Of a DNA stretch of 64,000 bases, positions 10,032-19,152 are shown in pieces. A model generated the notes under the pieces. That model saw only the letters and a program-made list of their open reading frames with translations. It was not told the origin of the DNA and did no database searches. Position 1 is the first letter of the stretch; each line of letters begins with the position of its first letter. Both the position numbers and the translations under genes were made by a program. Source of the DNA: Micrococcaceae bacterium Sec5.1 (GTDB lineage Bacteria > Actinomycetota > Actinomycetes > Actinomycetales > Micrococcaceae); the NCBI GenBank assembly GCA_039636795.1, contig CP143430.1, positions 2,232,001 through 2,296,000 of the forward strand, written 5' to 3'.

Positions 10032-10059
10032 CCCTCGGCTTAGCGTTTTCCTCGGCATA
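10032..10059 (-). repeat. RIT right terminal inverted repeat
   Basis: Exact inverted copy of 6657-6684. A related CTAAGCCGAGG motif lies about 50 bases inside it (9979-9990), in the opposite orientation. Confidence 0.85.
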
Positions 10060-10254
10060 ATGGGAACTAACCTCGATTTTTCATGCCGGTCGGTGATGGT
10101 TGCTGCTTCGGCCTGGCTGGTTGGTCATGGGTTGTTTTCTGTTTTCGAGCAGTGTGGTTTCGCCCTTTGGTTCGCCTTGGGGTTGGCGCCGGTTCCACTT
10201 CCGGTGATCTGGCTGGTTGTCGGGATGGGTTTGGGGTGTCCGCTCATCTGGAGG

Positions 10255-11196
10255 CAGCGATTAGCGTTTTGAGGCGGATGGTGTTTTCCAGGAGTAGTCT
10301 CAGGAGGTCTTTCTCCGGTGCTGATTGGGGTAGCAGCAGCTGATTGTGGCGGGCGCGGGTGATGATTTTCCTTGCGGTGGCGAAGAGTCGGTAGCGCCAG
10401 CGTTTGATATCCCAGGCTTTGGCGTGGTGGCTGTGCGGTAGGGCGGTGAGCTGGAGCCAGGAGATGAGGTTGAAGGCCAGGGTGGCGATGTTCGCCCAGG
10501 CCTGGTTCGCGGCGAAGTCGAAGAACGGCAGCTCGCCCAGGCCGGTGTTTTTTAGGGTTTTGATCCGGTTTTCACACCGGCCCCGGGCGGTGCCTGGCGT
10601 CCAGAAACGGTCCGTGCCAGCGTGGGGAATTGGTCAGCAGGGCGGTGATCCGGTGTCCGTCGATATTCGAGCAGGGTCGGCCGCGCGCCGGGGTGCAGCG
10701 GCTCTGCCCGGAGGTAGAGGTTGGTCCCTGGTGGGAAGTCGGTGAGTGGAATGACGTCGGTGGCGTTGATGACCCAGGCGTCGGTCCGGTCGGCTCCGTG
10801 CTGGTCCAGGGCCGGCTGCCAGTACTGTTTGTCAGCGATCCACTCGATCATGTGTGCCTTGCCGAACGGGAGGGTGTAGTTGGTGGAGAACTGCACTCCG
10901 AGGCTGTGTAGGTGCCACAGGAACTTCCTCGAGGCACCGGAGCTGTCGGTGCGGACCAGGACCTTCTCCGCGGCCAGCGCCCCGGTTTCGTCGTAGAACG
11001 CCTCGGGCAGTTGGGCGACAGCGGTGTGGAAGATGCCGATGTGGTCCTCGGCATTGTTCGCTCCGGCGTTGCCTGGGCGCAGCACTGCAGCGAGTATTTC
11101 GCCGGAACCGCCTGCACCGTAGTCGACGCTGGCGATGAAAGGGGCGAACCCGTAGCCGCCTTTGTACGTCCCGTCGACGTTTTCCTTGTCCAACTC
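10255..11196 (-). pseudogene. IS1380-family transposase, 3' half
   Basis: The frame resumes at CELDKENVDGTYKGGYGFAPF and carries the body of a DDE transposase (RTDSSGASRKFLWHL, VINATDVIPL). A frameshift near base 10600 moves the C-terminal part (GLGELPFFDFAANQAWANIATLAFN, then RLLLENTIRLKTL) into another frame. The 5' half is displaced to 14236-14615 by the recombinase unit. Confidence 0.8.
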
Positions 11197-11249
11197 GCAC
11201 AGGTTCGTGGCAAGTTGTGCAAGGTGGTGCCTGCAGCGCCCGGGTTGGG

Positions 11250-12713
11250 TCAGCGTGTGTTGGTCCGGCTTCGGTGTAGCCGGTCGCGGTCGACGTTGTC
11301 GGCGAGGTATCGCACCAGCCCGGTGTCGCGCATGCCCAGAACGGTGGCTGTGAGCTTGGGGTCGAGGTCGGTGACCAGCTGGGTCAGGCGGGTCTGGCGG
11401 CAAACGGCGGGGTTGGTTCCGGCTGGTGCAAGGAGTCGTGTGATGTAGCTCGAGTGCACCGGGGCGTCTCTGCTCCTGGTGATCCGGCTGAAGATGAGGT
11501 GAGGATTCATTGTGCCGGTTGCCTCCCGATCACGGCGGCACGCTTGGACCGCGGCCCAGGTCGCGGGGTCCATTGGGACCGGTGAAGGGCGACCGTGCAA
11601 GGTCAGTGCCTGGCGGACATGGTCGATGTCAGCCACGGTGAGCGCGCGGATCTCGGTGTTGGTGGCGGCATGCAGGATTGCCAGCAGACCGACAAGCCGC
11701 TCTTGCGAGCTGATGGTTTCGGTTATCCATCGGCGGAACAGGGAACGCTGGGTCGCCAGATCCAGCACGATGCCGGTAAAGGCAGGTTGGGCGCCGAGGG
11801 CAAGTGTGCGGGCGGGGTTGGCCAGGACCAGCCGGCGGCCCTTGGCCCAGGCGAAGAACCGCCGAAGGGCGTAAGTCTGCTGGTGCAAGGCGGCGGGTCT
11901 GCTTGCCAGGAATCCTTCAAGGTCAGCGGTGGTCACTTCGGCCCATCCAGTGACCAGGCGGCCGGCGCAGATGTGCACGGCGAGGTCACGGAGGATGCGG
12001 AGCCTGGTCGCGAGCGTGATGTCGCTGAGGGTCCGCCGTCCGGTGCGCGTCCGGCGGTCCTGCTCGCTGACCTGGGCGTCGTTGTACTGAGCGAGGGCCT
12101 GGCGCAGCGGGGTACGGATGGCGTCCAGATACCGCTGGCGCGTCGCGGCCGCGCGTGCCCGGGTGTCCGACTGCGCCAGGGTCAGGCTCTGGCTGGTGAA
12201 GAACGTGGCCAGGACGCGTTCGGTCGTTGCGCTAATCACTGCGCCGGCCGCGCGGCGGAGCTGGTGCGGCGTTACGGTCGGGTTGACGAGGAGAATACGT
12301 CCGGTTTCGCGTAGGATCGCCACCGTCCCGCCAGGGTAATAGCGGGCCGCAGCGAAATCCACTAGCAGATTCCACCACGGCGGTCGCGGCCGCATCCGTT
12401 GAGCCAGTGACGCGGCGTAGCGAAACAGCCGGTCCGGGTCGGCGATCAGGCACCGGTTACACAGCCCACGCCCGGCGTTACGTCGCTGCAGGCCGCAGTG
12501 ACTGCAGGTGATGGTCTTGGCCGGAGTGCGCGGCGCGGCGGCGCGGACGCATCCGGCGCATCTTCCCTTTTGCAGGTGACGTGACTGTCCGCACTCGACG
12601 CAGGCCCGCTTCAGGGCAGCGCGCCCCGCGCGGCGGTGGCAGACGTGGCAGTAGTCCCGATCCAGGAATTTCACCGGCGCCGGGCAGCCCAGGCACCGGC
12701 GATAGCCGCTCAA
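11250..12713 (-). CDS. Zn-ribbon tyrosine recombinase-like protein
   Basis: A 487-residue protein. Residues 1-95 hold several CxxC pairs (CLGC, CHVCHRR, CVECGQS, CAGC, CSHC, CNRC), which suggests two or three zinc ribbons for DNA binding. The remainder looks like a tyrosine recombinase: a core-binding helical region, an arginine box (TNTEIRALTVADI) and a C-terminal segment ending LVRYLADNVD with a possible nucleophile Tyr. The usual HxxR box is not clear (VCRQTRLTQL), so catalytic competence is uncertain. Its ATG overlaps the stop of the upstream HTH gene (ATGA), indicating coupled translation. Confidence 0.7.
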   Translation of the reverse strand: MSGYRRCLGCPAPVKFLDRDYCHVCHRRAGRAALKRACVECGQSRHLQKGRCAGCVRAAAPRTPAKTITCSHCGLQRRNAGRGLCNRCLIADPDRLFRYAASLAQRMRPRPPWWNLLVDFAAARYYPGGTVAILRETGRILLVNPTVTPHQLRRAAGAVISATTERVLATFFTSQSLTLAQSDTRARAAATRQRYLDAIRTPLRQALAQYNDAQVSEQDRRTRTGRRTLSDITLATRLRILRDLAVHICAGRLVTGWAEVTTADLEGFLASRPAALHQQTYALRRFFAWAKGRRLVLANPARTLALGAQPAFTGIVLDLATQRSLFRRWITETISSQERLVGLLAILHAATNTEIRALTVADIDHVRQALTLHGRPSPVPMDPATWAAVQACRRDREATGTMNPHLIFSRITRSRDAPVHSSYITRLLAPAGTNPAVCRQTRLTQLVTDLDPKLTATVLGMRDTGLVRYLADNVDRDRLHRSRTNTR

Positions 12714-13018
12714 AGCGGCGGCATCGAGCGGCCGAGGGCTGCTGCCTTGGGCTCGGCCTTGGCCTGGGCCGGCTTTACCGGCTGCGTCACCGGGGGCATG
12801 TCGACCTCAATCAGGTCATTGGGAGTGCGCTCCAGCGCCGTGCAGAGCGCGGCGAGGGTGTCGAGCTTGACTTGGCTGGGCTGCTTGGCGAACAGGGCCG
12901 ATACAGACGCCGAGGACAGCTCAAGGCCTGCGCGTTCGGCCAGGAGCCGGCGCAACTGTGCCCCGGTCCAGATCTCCCGCTGTGCTGCGGCCATGCGCAG
13001 CCGCCACCTAATCTCCAT
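12710..13018 (-). CDS. Small XRE-type helix-turn-helix protein
   Basis: About 102 residues from the preferred start MEIRWRLR, which follows GGAGAGG and overlaps the integrase end by 11 bases. An upstream in-frame ATG at 13078 is less likely. The body is a Cro/CI-like HTH (QLRRLLAERAGLELSSASVSALFA, LDTLAALCTALERTPNDLIE), followed by a proline/alanine/lysine-rich tail. Lying between two recombinase genes with overlaps on both sides, it is a candidate regulator or directionality factor of the unit. Confidence 0.75.
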   Translation of the reverse strand: MEIRWRLRMAAAQREIWTGAQLRRLLAERAGLELSSASVSALFAKQPSQVKLDTLAALCTALERTPNDLIEVDMPPVTQPVKPAQAKAEPKAAALGRSMPPL

Positions 13019-14171
13019 TTCCCTCTCCTCCCAGCTCGGCCAGAGTCCCTGAGACCGCCCGGCGGTAAGCATCTTCAATGAACGTGGCCGACGGCGTCAC
13101 ATACCGCATCGTCGTCCCAACGTGCCAGTGCCCGAGCATCTGCTGGATGGCCACGAGGTCAACGCCACGTTCGTAATTGCGGGTCGCGCAGGCATGACGC
13201 AGCGTGTGCGGGCTAAACCTGACCAGCGTGGCCGAGTCTGTGTGGTCTTCGCCGCGGGCCGCCTGCTCAAGCTCAAGCAAATGAGCCAACCGGTTACGGA
13301 TAGTGCCCCGGCTGATCCGTCCTCCACCCTCGTCCGAAAACAGTGACGGTCCATCGCCGAGACGGGGCGCGATCTCCTCCAGGTACCACCCCAGGATCAG
13401 GACGAGGCCATCGAGCATCGGCACCCACCGCGGCCGGGGTCCGGAGGTCTTGGCTCCCTTGCCAAAGCGGACGTGGACCTTCCCGAAGGGGCCGCGACCG
13501 AAGTGCACGTCTGCCCGATCCAGCGACGCCGTCTCCTCCGCCCGCAGCCCCGCGAGGTAGAGCGTGCGGAACATGGCATAGTCACGTCCGGCGACCGCAT
13601 ACTTGCGCGCCCCGGCGATGCGCTCCTTGAGGAAGTCGAAGAACTCCTCCATCCGTTCATCACTGGCTGGTGCGATCGCGGAAGGCGAGGAGGAGTCGAC
13701 ATGGCGTGCAGCGTTGAAATCATCGATCGGGTCAACCAGCCGGACGCCAAACACAGACTCGATCTCGTTGGCCTTGCGCACTGACAAAAACGCGTGGAAT
13801 CCCTTGAACGCCTGAACATACCCACGCCGAGTCGCAGCCGACAGGCCAAGCTCGACAAGCCCGGCAACGACCCTGTCGACGTCCTCGGCCGTAACTTCCC
13901 ATGCCGGTCGACCGCAAGCGGTCAGGAACCGATCGAGCACGCCGGCGTTGTTCTCCATCGAAGTTTGAGCGAACCCTCGCACGGCCTGGGAGGTCCTGAA
14001 CGCCTCCACACACGAGTCCTGGAATGCCACAGGGTCCACCGGCGGGTCGATGGCAGGAGTGGGCGCGGCACCGCCGTGAACAAGACGCAACCCGTCACTG
14101 ACCACGCACACCTTCTTCCGGGCATGTAACTGAAAGTGCCACCTTATCGAGCAAGGTGCTACCTTGAGCAT
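13008..14171 (-). CDS. Tyrosine recombinase/phage integrase family
   Basis: An intact-looking integrase of roughly 385 residues. It has an N-terminal core-binding domain (NNAGVLDRFLTACGRPAWEVT, LSAATRRGYVQAFKGFHAFL) and a catalytic domain with all key residues: Arg in AGLRAEETASL, HTLRHACATR, MLGHWHVGTT and Tyr in MRYVTPS. The frame is open further upstream, but those codons are leftover IS1380 DNA read out of frame. The start near 14171, or a GTG near 14111, is uncertain. It is the first gene of the three-gene unit. Confidence 0.8.
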   Translation of the reverse strand: MLKVAPCSIRWHFQLHARKKVCVVSDGLRLVHGGAAPTPAIDPPVDPVAFQDSCVEAFRTSQAVRGFAQTSMENNAGVLDRFLTACGRPAWEVTAEDVDRVVAGLVELGLSAATRRGYVQAFKGFHAFLSVRKANEIESVFGVRLVDPIDDFNAARHVDSSSPSAIAPASDERMEEFFDFLKERIAGARKYAVAGRDYAMFRTLYLAGLRAEETASLDRADVHFGRGPFGKVHVRFGKGAKTSGPRPRWVPMLDGLVLILGWYLEEIAPRLGDGPSLFSDEGGGRISRGTIRNRLAHLLELEQAARGEDHTDSATLVRFSPHTLRHACATRNYERGVDLVAIQQMLGHWHVGTTMRYVTPSATFIEDAYRRAVSGTLAELGGEGNGD

Positions 14172-14235
14172 CGCGACACGACGAATGACTCTATATGCCG
14201 GGGCCAGAGGGAAGATTCCGCCAACGAACCTGTGC

Positions 14236-14615
14236 CCATGCCAGTTGAGTGCGAGGTCACCAGGGTCCCGAACCCGTAGCTGAAAAGCTCCGGGTTGATC
14301 ACTGTGCGCTCGAAGAACCGTGACACCGTCGCGTTCGAGGGCAGCTGGCCAAAGACCCCGGGTGCTGAGCGAAGGATGTCCAGGTCCGAGGCGTGTTCGC
14401 CTCCGGCGGCGAGCATCGCGGCCAGGGAACCGAGCAGCTTGCCTGGGATGCCGCGCCCCGGGAGTAACAAACTGGCCAAGCCTGTCCTCACACAGCCGGC
14501 CGAAACCAAGGGCGTCCATGAAGCCCGTGAGGACCTTGACCCCGGCATGGGAGATCAGCGACTGGCCGGTGAAAGAGACCGGGACGGAGGGGAAAACAGG
14601 GGTAGAGTGGTGCAT
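14236..14615 (-). pseudogene. IS1380-family transposase, 5' half
   Basis: Begins MHHSTPVFPSVPVSFTGQ and continues SHAGVKVLTGFMDALGFGRL. One frameshift near base 14460 is followed by HASDLDILRSAPGVFGQLPS and FERTVINPELFSYGFGTLVTSHS. There the recombinase unit interrupts it. The same EHASELDILRSSPNALGQLPSN-type segment recurs in the remnant near 57.9 kb. Confidence 0.8.
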
Positions 14616-14736
14616 CGAAAAGGTGCTCCTTCACGACCGGGATTATTGGCTTAGACACCACTATTTTCCCTTGTCAGAGCACCTTTTCGCCTTTAAACCC
14701 CCGCCTGGCTTCACCCCCATGAAAACCCAGGGCTAA

Positions 14737-16130
14737 CCGCAATACCGTTTACTTAGCGTAAGTTCTGTTAATCTCGGGCATGGCGCGCAGCGGATGGATT
14801 AAGGCCGAAACCCCGGAACGTTTGAGTGACCACGTCTCTCTGGGTGTTTTGACGCGGGCCTTTCCACCGGATGTGGTGGACCGGGTGATCGCCCGCGCCG
14901 GGGCGGGCCAGGCGCGGAACAGGCTGTTGCCTGTCGCGGCTGGTGGTCTATTACGTGATGGCGATGGCGTTGTTCGCGGCTGGCTCCTATGAAGAGGTGA
15001 TGCGTTCGCTGCTGGCGGGCATGGAGTGGGTTACGGGCCGCTGCAGGGATTGGCGGATGCCGACGAAAGCCGCGATTTTCAAGGCGCGCACGAGGCTTGG
15101 CCCAACAGTAATGGCTGAACTTTCCGTAGGGGTCGCCAAGTCGCTCGCTGCGCCGGGAAGCAGCGGATTCTACAAGGCCTGGCGGCTGGTCAGCGTTGAC
15201 GGGACATGCCTGGACATCGCCGATACGCCAGCGAACGAGAAGTACTACGGACGGCCAGGCACGGCCACCCTGATCAAGGGCGCGTACCGCAGGCGCGGGT
15301 GCTTGGACTCGTCGAATGCGGGACGCATGCGATGATCGGGGCTGTGGTCGCCGGCTACGACACGGCCGAGCAGGACATGTTCCCGGGGCTCCATGCTGAC
15401 CTGGACGCTCGATGCTGGTGATGGCAGACCGCGGGTTCTTCAGCTACCACGCCTGGCGGGACAGCGCGCGAACCGGCGCGGCACTGCTGTGGCGCATGAA
15501 GGCCAGCAACGTCCTGCCCGTGCACGAAGAACTGCCCGACGGCTCGTACCGCTCCGCGGTCTACGCCAACCCCAAGGCCCGCCGGAACAACACCGGCGAT
15601 CCCCGTCCGGGTAATCGAATACACCGTCACTACCGGCACCAACACCAGCGATTTCCGCCTCATCACCACCATCCTGGACCCTGACACCGCACCGGCACAG
15701 GACCTGGCAGACCTCTACGGACGGCGTTGGGAAATCGAGTCCTGCTTCGACGAACTCAAAACCCACCAGCGCGGCCCTGGAATCGTCTTGCGCTCCAAAA
15801 CACCCGACGGGGTCCTCCAGGAAATCTACGGCTACCTTTGCGTCCACTACGCCCTACGGTCCCTCATCGGCGAAGTCGCTTTGCTCTTCGACGAAGACCC
15901 CTTACGGTTTTCCTTCACACGCACCCTCCGGGCAGCCCGGCGAACCCTCGCCGACCGCCCGGCTTTTTCCCCCTGAAAAGCTCCGGAAAGCCTTCGCCAG
16001 CTTCACCGGCGAAATCCTCCACGCCCTCCTGCCACCACGCCAACAACGCACCAACCCCCGCGTCGTCAAACGCAAGATGTCCGGCTGGCAACTCAAACGG
16101 ACACCCAAACCGCCTAAGTAAACGGTATTG
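14737..16130 (+). mobile_element. IS4-family insertion sequence, degenerate
   Basis: The ends share CAATACCGTTTACTTAG (14740-14756; inverted at 16114-16130). The element is flanked by GGGCTAA on both sides (14730-14736 and 16131-16137), which fits a 7-bp target duplication. It carries one transposase gene broken by several frameshifts. Confidence 0.8.
14780..16122 (+). pseudogene. IS4-family transposase, multiply frameshifted
   Basis: Frames at 14780, 14943, 15206, 15412 and beyond join into one transposase. It has the N-terminal IS4 domain (GWIKAETPERLSDHVSLGVLTRAFP), a first catalytic Asp in VSVDGTCLDIADTP, a second in VMADRGFFSY, and the IS4 signature YGRRWEIESCFDELKTHQRG with the catalytic Glu. 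The last piece, EKLRKAFASFTGEIL, follows an in-frame TGA at about 15974. At least four frame breaks make it inactive. Confidence 0.8.
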
Positions 16131-16163
16131 GGGCTAAGGCTGGGCTAAGCCGAGTTCGGCTTA

Positions 16164-16690
16164 ATTCCGATAACGGCTCGGAGTTCATCAACTGCGAACT
16201 GCTGACCTGGTGCGAACAGGAGAACCTGACGTTCACCCGGTCCTGGTCCGGGAACAAGAACGACGGCGCGCATGTGGAACAGAAAAACTGGCACATCGTG
16301 CGCCAGACCGTCGGCTACCACCGCTACGACACCGCCGCGGAGCTGGAACTGCTGAACAGGATCTAGCCGCTCCAACGCCTGCTGACGGATCACTTCGGGC
16401 CACAACAAAAGCTCCAGGCCAAGATCCGGACCGGAGCGAAGATCAGCAAAACCTACGACCGGCCGGCAACCCCATTCCAGCGCGTTCTGGCCGACACCGG
16501 TACCGTCTCCCGGGACGTGAAGACGCGGCTGCGGCGGGACAACAAGCCCCTGAACCCGGCCGCCATCCAACGCAAGATACAGGCACTGAGCGCCGAACTC
16601 CTGACCCTGGCCACCGCGAAACGGGCCACCAAGCCCCAGCCCGCCGGCCGGGCAAAATCAAATGATTCCACGATCCGCTCTCAACGGGCA
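16164..16690 (+). pseudogene. Integrase-core (DDE) transposase, 3' half
   Basis: Continues the gene begun at 5998: NSDNGSEFINCELLTWCEQE carries the second catalytic Asp, and SWSGNKNDGAHVEQKNWHIVR the catalytic Glu. A TAG stop interrupts after ELELLNRI (near 16365), then PLQRLLTDHFGPQQKLQAK resumes in the same frame. The C-terminal basic region ends near 16690. Confidence 0.85.
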
Positions 16691-16721
16691 TCTTGACATG
16701 ATTCCCGGGGGGCAGCTGGTG

Positions 16722-17699
16722 CTAAGTGGTCTCGCGTCGAATGATATTGAGGGCGCTGGTCCTGTCATACGCTGTCGGCGCGGGGAGTCCGTCGATGAGC
16801 GCAACGACTTCTGCTGCGATTGCGGCGGCAGCGGCGGAGAGGTCGATCGCGATGGTCGACAGGGGAGGAGAAGCCAATCGTGCGAGTGTGATGTCATCGA
16901 CCCCGATCACGGCGAACTGCTGGGGTACCGACAGTCCGCGGGTCGTCGCTGCGGAGAGGAGCGACAGCGCGATGACGTCGTTGAACGCCGCCACAGCTGT
17001 CACGGGGAGCTCCGGCGTGAGTAGCACGGACAGCGCTGCGCCCGCGCTACCGGGTTCGTACCCGACTGCCTCGACGCGGAGCTCCGGCAGCCCCAGCTCA
17101 GCAACAGCTGCACGCGCCCCCTCGATTCGGAATTCAGAGATCGGAGTCTCGAGGCCCTCCGCCGCCGCATAGCCGATTCGGGTGTGCCCCTGAGCGGCGA
17201 GGTGCCGAATCTGACTCGCACCGATGGTCCGCTGGTCGACAGCCCCGCCCTGGAGGACGAGTCCGTCGAGAAGAGGCACGCGGCTCTTGCGGACCGTCTC
17301 GGCATCATGCGGTGAGAGTTTGTCGAGTCCGATGACTGCTGCGGGGTCAATGTGATTCCAGAAGCTTGGGGGAAGCTCGACACCGTTCAAGGTATGGATC
17401 ATGACGCAGACATATCCCGTATTGGTGAGCGCGGCGCTCAGCTCCCGCTTGAACACCTCGATCGCTTCGGACACCCTCATTTCAGGCACGACCAGTGCGA
17501 CGACCTTGCTGTTCCCGGAGCGAAGTGCACGCCCCGAGGCGGACGGCACGTACCCGAGCGTCTCGGCAGCCTCGAGTACGGTCCGGCGAGTCTGCTCGCT
17601 GATTCTGTCCAAATGGCGCCCGTTGAGCACGAAACTCACCGTCGCCTGGGACACCCCAGCGACACGAGCTACATCCTTACTCGTCGTCCGGGTCACCAT
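16722..17699 (-). CDS. LacI-family transcriptional regulator
   Basis: A 325-residue repressor with an N-terminal HTH and hinge (TTSKDVARVAGVSQATVSFVLNGRH, residues 5-30) and a LacI-type effector domain ending AVIGVDDITLARLASPPLSTI. The sequence is divergent from the paralogous LacI pair at 430 and 26548. It stands alone beside mobile DNA, so its target operon is not adjacent; the operator at 5801 is a candidate that the inserted elements would have moved away from it. Confidence 0.88.
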   Translation of the reverse strand: MVTRTTSKDVARVAGVSQATVSFVLNGRHLDRISEQTRRTVLEAAETLGYVPSASGRALRSGNSKVVALVVPEMRVSEAIEVFKRELSAALTNTGYVCVMIHTLNGVELPPSFWNHIDPAAVIGLDKLSPHDAETVRKSRVPLLDGLVLQGGAVDQRTIGASQIRHLAAQGHTRIGYAAAEGLETPISEFRIEGARAAVAELGLPELRVEAVGYEPGSAGAALSVLLTPELPVTAVAAFNDVIALSLLSAATTRGLSVPQQFAVIGVDDITLARLASPPLSTIAIDLSAAAAAIAAEVVALIDGLPAPTAYDRTSALNIIRRETT

Positions 17700-18220
17700 G
17701 TGCCTCCCACCATTCGCATTCGCGTTCCGCCATCGGACGACAGCGGACCGAGCCGATCATACCGCTCCGCCGCCCAGCAGAGGAGCTAACCAGGGTCGAT
17801 CTGCTTACCTTGGCGACGACGTCCCTACAGCCCGCTTTGAACTGGACCTGGCTGCAGTCGTATCGAAGGGACGCCCCGCGCGAAGAATGTTGCATCGGTG
17901 GTCGTTGGTAATGCGTCAGAGATCACGAAGAACTTTGCGCCTGCAGCGCCTCGGATATTCTTTGATATGCAGGAAACATCATATCTGACGCTTTATCGGA
18001 CAACTTTTCATGGCAACGTTCGTCAAATCCGCTGTCCATTGGTCAACTACTTTGGCAATCGACATTGATGGTAGGACCTGGAGTGGCGCCGCTCGTCCCA
18101 TTCTGCGTAACGCCGATAATGGTGGATCTGTCAGCTGGGCCGCGCCGGGGGAGAGGTCACGCCGACTCAGGAGCAGGGCAGGTAGGCCTGTAAAAAAATG
18201 GCTGGCATGGACAGAAGCTC
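17700..18220. other. Intergenic stretch without a recognisable gene
   Basis: About 520 bases between the LacI gene and the TetR gene. I see no coding region with support. The part from about 17930 to 18010 is AT-richer and may hold the TetR promoter. Confidence 0.4.
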
Positions 18221-18811
18221 GTGACCGCCAAGCAACCGCATCGCAGACCTCGTGTAGATGTTCAGCGCAACCGCAATGCGCTGCTGGAAACCGCCCAACG
18301 ACATTTTCGCGAGCGCGGCGTTGACACGTCCTTGGAGGCCATCGCGAAGGACGCCGGTGTTGGGCCGGCCACGCTGTACCGTCACTTTCCCACCAGGGAC
18401 GATTTGCTGGCTGCTGTCCTGCAGGTGAACTCCGATGAGCTGGCGCGGCAAAGGAAAGAGATAGAGAGCCTGAAGGCCCCAGCCGAGGGGCTGGATCTGT
18501 GGCTGCGAGCTCTAGGGGACTATTTCAGCGCCTTTCAAGGGCTGTCTGGTCCCCTCATGACGGCGGTACAACGACCGGACTCCGGTAACCCGCTCACGAT
18601 CCCTCGCGATGCCCTCGTTCTCGCGACAGAACACTTCGTCAAGGCCGCACGAGGCGCGGGCTGTGTACGTCCCGATGTTCAAGGTTCTGACCTATTCTTG
18701 ACGGCGTGTTCTGTCGCCTCGATTAGGCGCAACGGGGCGGACGAGAATTCCCTAGCCCGTCTGCGTTCAATGATCGCGAGTGGTTATCGCGAGTCGGATA
18801 CGACGTCGTGA
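18221..18811 (+). CDS. TetR-family transcriptional regulator
   Basis: A 196-residue regulator with a TetR N-terminal HTH (ALLETAQRHFRERGVDTSLEAIAKDAGVGPATLYRHFPTRDDL spans residues 20-60) and a helical C-terminal ligand domain. The start is a GTG without a strong ribosome binding site; the exact start is uncertain. It lies upstream of and in the same direction as a broken drug-efflux MFS gene, the usual arrangement for an efflux repressor. Confidence 0.85.
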   Translation: MTAKQPHRRPRVDVQRNRNALLETAQRHFRERGVDTSLEAIAKDAGVGPATLYRHFPTRDDLLAAVLQVNSDELARQRKEIESLKAPAEGLDLWLRALGDYFSAFQGLSGPLMTAVQRPDSGNPLTIPRDALVLATEHFVKAARGAGCVRPDVQGSDLFLTACSVASIRRNGADENSLARLRSMIASGYRESDTTS

Positions 18812-19152
18812 TCGGATCTGCGGACGCGTTACCACATCGCCTCGGACACGAATCCGGATCGAGTTGTCTCCGGTTTTCACACCGAAGGCCGCATCTACGC
18901 ACCCACGTCGGGGTCGCACGCACCGCGGCGACTGGGTGAACAGACATCCGCGCGTCCCCTCTAGCGAGGCGGGCGAGCGCAGCCGGGCGCAACCGATTCA
19001 CGTGACGACCACTCCCATTGAGCTTGAGCAACGACTCAATCCTCCCGCCTCTCGACCGTTTCGGGTCACTCTGGCGCGCCTTCGCGGCGCCGGAGACTGA
19101 AGTACCCCCACCCGGACCCTCGCGAGGATTCGACATTAAGGACATCAGCGCG

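Larger units (their letters stand above)
6657..10059 (-). mobile_element. RIT element (recombinase in trio), decayed
   Basis: Three different tyrosine recombinase genes lie head to tail on the minus strand, as in the known RIT elements (ritA-ritB-ritC). The block is bounded by 28-bp perfect inverted repeats at 6657-6684 and 10032-10059, which begin TATGCCGAGGAAAACGCTAA; the similarity continues imperfectly inward. Each end also holds extra CTAAGCCGAGG-type motifs in inverted order, matching the complex palindromic ends described for RIT elements. All three genes carry frameshifts, so the element cannot move on its own. Confidence 0.8.
11197..14235 (-). mobile_element. Recombinase-HTH-recombinase unit inserted in IS1380
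   Basis: Three overlapping genes (tyrosine integrase, short XRE-type HTH protein, Zn-ribbon integrase-like protein) fill a 3.0-kb block. It interrupts the IS1380 transposase just after its VTSHS motif. GCACAGGTTCGT at 11197-11208 is repeated exactly in inverse at 14224-14235, within a few bases of both junctions. All three frames are open. The arrangement recalls Tn554-type transposons, which use two tyrosine recombinases plus a small DNA-binding protein, but the Zn-ribbon gene and order differ. Confidence 0.65.
10071..14731 (-). mobile_element. IS1380-family element interrupted by a recombinase unit
   Basis: The transposase is recognisable as IS1380 family on both sides of an internal insertion (5' half 14615-14236, 3' half 11196-10255). 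The ends form an imperfect inverted repeat, CCTCGATTTTTCATGCC at 10071-10087 and, inverted, CCTGGGTTTTCATGGGG near 14715-14731. CTAA stands at or within one base of both outer edges. An internal inverted pair, AAAGGTGCTC and GAGCACCTTT, lies in the leader before the transposase. Confidence 0.75.
5869..16710 (+). mobile_element. Integrase-core insertion sequence, split by a 9.5-kb insertion
   Basis: Repeated GATGCCCG and GGAATCAT motifs occur at both ends (around 5872-5923 and, inverted, around 16660-16711), bracketing a transposase gene whose halves lie at 5998-6656 and 16164-16690. The insertion between the halves is flanked by an 8-bp repeat ATTCCGAT at 6649-6656 and 16164-16171. Removing it rejoins the codons for the GIDSDNGSEF catalytic motif. 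The exact outer ends are approximate. Confidence 0.7.

Noticed and set aside
13008..14615. A single 535-codon open frame suggesting an IS1380-integrase fusion protein
   Set aside because: The first 145 or so codons are IS1380 transposase DNA mostly read out of frame up to the insertion junction; the integrase itself starts near 14171 or 14111.
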